Part shown: positions 62,827 to 64,000 of the stretch, piece after piece | How the letters are laid out: every line of letters starts with the position of its first letter | Numbering within the stretch: position 1 is the stretch's first letter | Assembly: GCF_004124275.1 (NCBI RefSeq) | Contig: NZ_CP027218.1 | Location: 2,979,501 to 3,043,500 of the forward strand | Direction of reading: 5' to 3' | From: Pseudomonas sp. DTU12.3 | GTDB taxonomy: Bacteria > Pseudomonadota > Gammaproteobacteria > Pseudomonadales > Pseudomonadaceae | Length of the DNA stretch: 64,000 nt | Notes under the pieces: generated by a model | Told to the model about the DNA's origin: nothing | The model's database searches: none | What the model saw: the letters and a program-made list of their open reading frames with translations, nothing else | Translations under genes and position numbers: made by a program

Positions 62827-62875
62827 CCAATACGACGCAAGACGCTCGAAACAGACGGGCGTCGTGTTGTATTGG
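62827..62875. repeat. Inverted repeat between the GntR and kinase genes
   Basis: CCAATACGACGC is matched by GCGTCGTGTTGTATTGG across about 20 bp, with a 2-nt bulge. There is no T-run, so it is not a standard terminator. It may be a repeat remnant or regulatory hairpin upstream of the sensor kinase. Confidence 0.5.
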
Positions 62876-62920
62876 CGTCGTAAATTACCGGGCAATCAGC
62901 ACAGGACACTGAGTCAGGCG

Positions 62921-64000
62921 ATGCAGTTTTTATCCGATAGCCACGGTTGTGACGGCTGGAAAGGCGAGATGGCCGGGCGTATTTGTGCGTTCGACTGGAG
63001 CCCTACCGAACTTGGCCCGCTCAATAGCTGGCCGGCCAGCCTGTGCAGTGCGGTGCAATTGATGCTCGCGTCGCCGCTGCCAATGGTCATGCTCTGGGGT
63101 CGCTCCGGCTACATGATCTACAACGACGCCTACTCGATATTTGCCGGTGGTCGGCATCCGTATCTGCTCGGTTCACCGGTAGAACTGGGCTGGCCGGAAG
63201 TCGCCGAGTTCAACCGGCATGTGGTTGATACCTGTCTGGCCGGCGGCACGTTGTCCTTTCGCAATAAAGAGCTGGTGCTGCTGCGCGATGGCGTGCCTGA
63301 AGACGTCTGGATGGATCTGTATTACAGCCCGGTGGCGAATGATGACGGGATGCCCGCCGGGGTCATGGCGATGGTGGTCGAAACCACCGAATTCATGCAT
63401 TCCGAACGCCTGCGCCAAGCCGCCGAACATGCTTATCGCGCCGACAACGAACGGGTGCGCCTGGCCTTGAATGCCGGGGCTTTGCTCGGTTCGTTCGTCT
63501 GGGACGTGAAGAACAATACGCTGTCGGCCGACGAGCGTTTCGCCCGCACGTTCTCCTATCCGCCCGACCAGGACTTGAGCAATCTGCGGCAAGATATCGC
63601 CGAGTCGCGCATTCATCCCGACGACTCCGCCTGGGTGCAGGAGCGCGTCGCCCATTCGGTGCAGACCGGCGAGCCGTACAACGCCGAATACCGCGTCCGG
63701 CGCAGCGATGGCAGTTATCTGTGGGTGCTGGCCAGCGGCGGTTGCGAATTCAACGAGCACGGCGAGCCGCTGCGTTTTCCCGGCGTGCTGATCGACATCC
63801 ATGAGCGCAAGAACGCTGAAGAATCCCTGCTCAGATTTACCCGCAACCTCGAACAGCGCGTCGCCGAAGAAGTCGAGGCGCGGCTGGCAGCGGAAGAGCA
63901 ATTGCGCCAGTCGCAGAAGCTCGAAGCCATTGGCGGTCTCACCGGAGGCGTCGCGCACGACTTCAATAACCTGCTGCAAGTGATTGCCGGCAACCTGCAT
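62921..64000 (+). CDS. PAS-domain sensor histidine kinase, cut by the window end
   Basis: An open frame of 360 codons running off the right edge. It starts MQFLSDSHGCDGWKGEMAGR. Residues 20-150 form a PAS-like domain (FDWSPTELGPLNSWPASLCS, VMLWGRSGYMIYNDAYSIFA). A second PAS/PAC domain follows (about 180-310, ALNAGALLGSFVWDVKNNTL, YRVRRSDGSYLWVLASGGCE), then a coiled coil (ERKNAEESLLRFTRNLEQRV) and the phospho-acceptor box GGVAHDFNNLL, His near residue 347, at the very end. The HDFNNLL box is of the HWE/hybrid-like kinases that often carry a receiver domain further on. No membrane segment is seen, so it may be cytoplasmic. The true start is not strongly marked. Confidence 0.88.
   Translation, partial: MQFLSDSHGCDGWKGEMAGRICAFDWSPTELGPLNSWPASLCSAVQLMLASPLPMVMLWGRSGYMIYNDAYSIFAGGRHPYLLGSPVELGWPEVAEFNRHVVDTCLAGGTLSFRNKELVLLRDGVPEDVWMDLYYSPVANDDGMPAGVMAMVVETTEFMHSERLRQAAEHAYRADNERVRLALNAGALLGSFVWDVKNNTLSADERFARTFSYPPDQDLSNLRQDIAESRIHPDDSAWVQERVAHSVQTGEPYNAEYRVRRSDGSYLWVLASGGCEFNEHGEPLRFPGVLIDIHERKNAEESLLRFTRNLEQRVAEEVEARLAAEEQLRQSQKLEAIGGLTGGVAHDFNNLLQVIAGNLH

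Overview
The window looks like a chromosome segment of a fluorescent Pseudomonas (P. fluorescens group). The evidence is a GC-rich coding style, dense REP-type palindromes (two Pseudomonas families, GCGAGCAAGCCCGCTCCCAC and TGTAGGAGCTGCCGAAGGCT), a LexA2-ImuA-ImuB-DnaE2 mutagenesis cassette, an Hxc-type type II secretion operon next to a LapA-like protein and a PdtA-like giant exoprotein, and DUF6124 genes. No rRNA, tRNA or CRISPR array was seen.

Region 1 (1-4.65 kb, accessory): two direct copies of a locus made of a long structured leader and a small DUF6124 gene. They bracket a minus-strand type VI secretion module (PAAR protein, lambda-R-like peptidoglycan lyase, exported immunity candidate). 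An intact IS3-family element (55-1289) sits in the leader-proximal part of the first copy, and the second copy preserves the empty site. The leaders have diverged far more than the genes, yet keep matching complementary segments. This is the best candidate here for an undescribed RNA or DNA element.

Region 2 (4.66-28.5 kb): a type II secretion operon (G, K, L, M, D, E, F forward, with a GspI-like gene divergent; no C, H or J), then a secreted LapA/DING-like phosphate-binding-fold protein and a 4158-residue TpsA-type exoprotein of the PdtA kind without an adjacent TpsB. A RelB/ParE-type toxin-antitoxin pair follows; the toxin frame has no ordinary start codon.

Region 3 (28.7-33.2 kb): a divergent SphA-like outer-membrane protein and AraC regulator pair, a DyP peroxidase and a Gfo/Idh/MocA oxidoreductase.

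Region 4 (33.3-40.85 kb): a tightly coupled operon with a GntR/UTRA regulator, an AprA-like flavoprotein, an AprB-like 2x[4Fe-4S] ferredoxin, a NitT/TauT-type ABC importer whose binding protein carries an extra C-terminal domain, a HEAT-repeat protein and a DUF971 protein. The substrate is unknown.

Region 5 (40.9-54.5 kb): EptA, a TorF-like porin, a periplasmic amidohydrolase with a divergent LysR regulator, the SOS mutasome cassette with a LexA-type box over the start codon, and a three-gene lipoprotein set (CsgG-like, DUF4810, DUF799).

Region 6 (54.5-64 kb): a minus-strand catabolic and uptake cluster (flavin reductase, two amidohydrolases, a polyamine-type ABC importer) with a divergent GntR/FCD regulator, then a PAS-type sensor histidine kinase cut by the window end.

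A MITE-like repeat family with terminal inverted repeats (CCCTCACCCYAGCCCTCTCC) occurs three times. It supplies the 3' end and stop codon of the GspI-like gene and the 3' end of the AraC gene.
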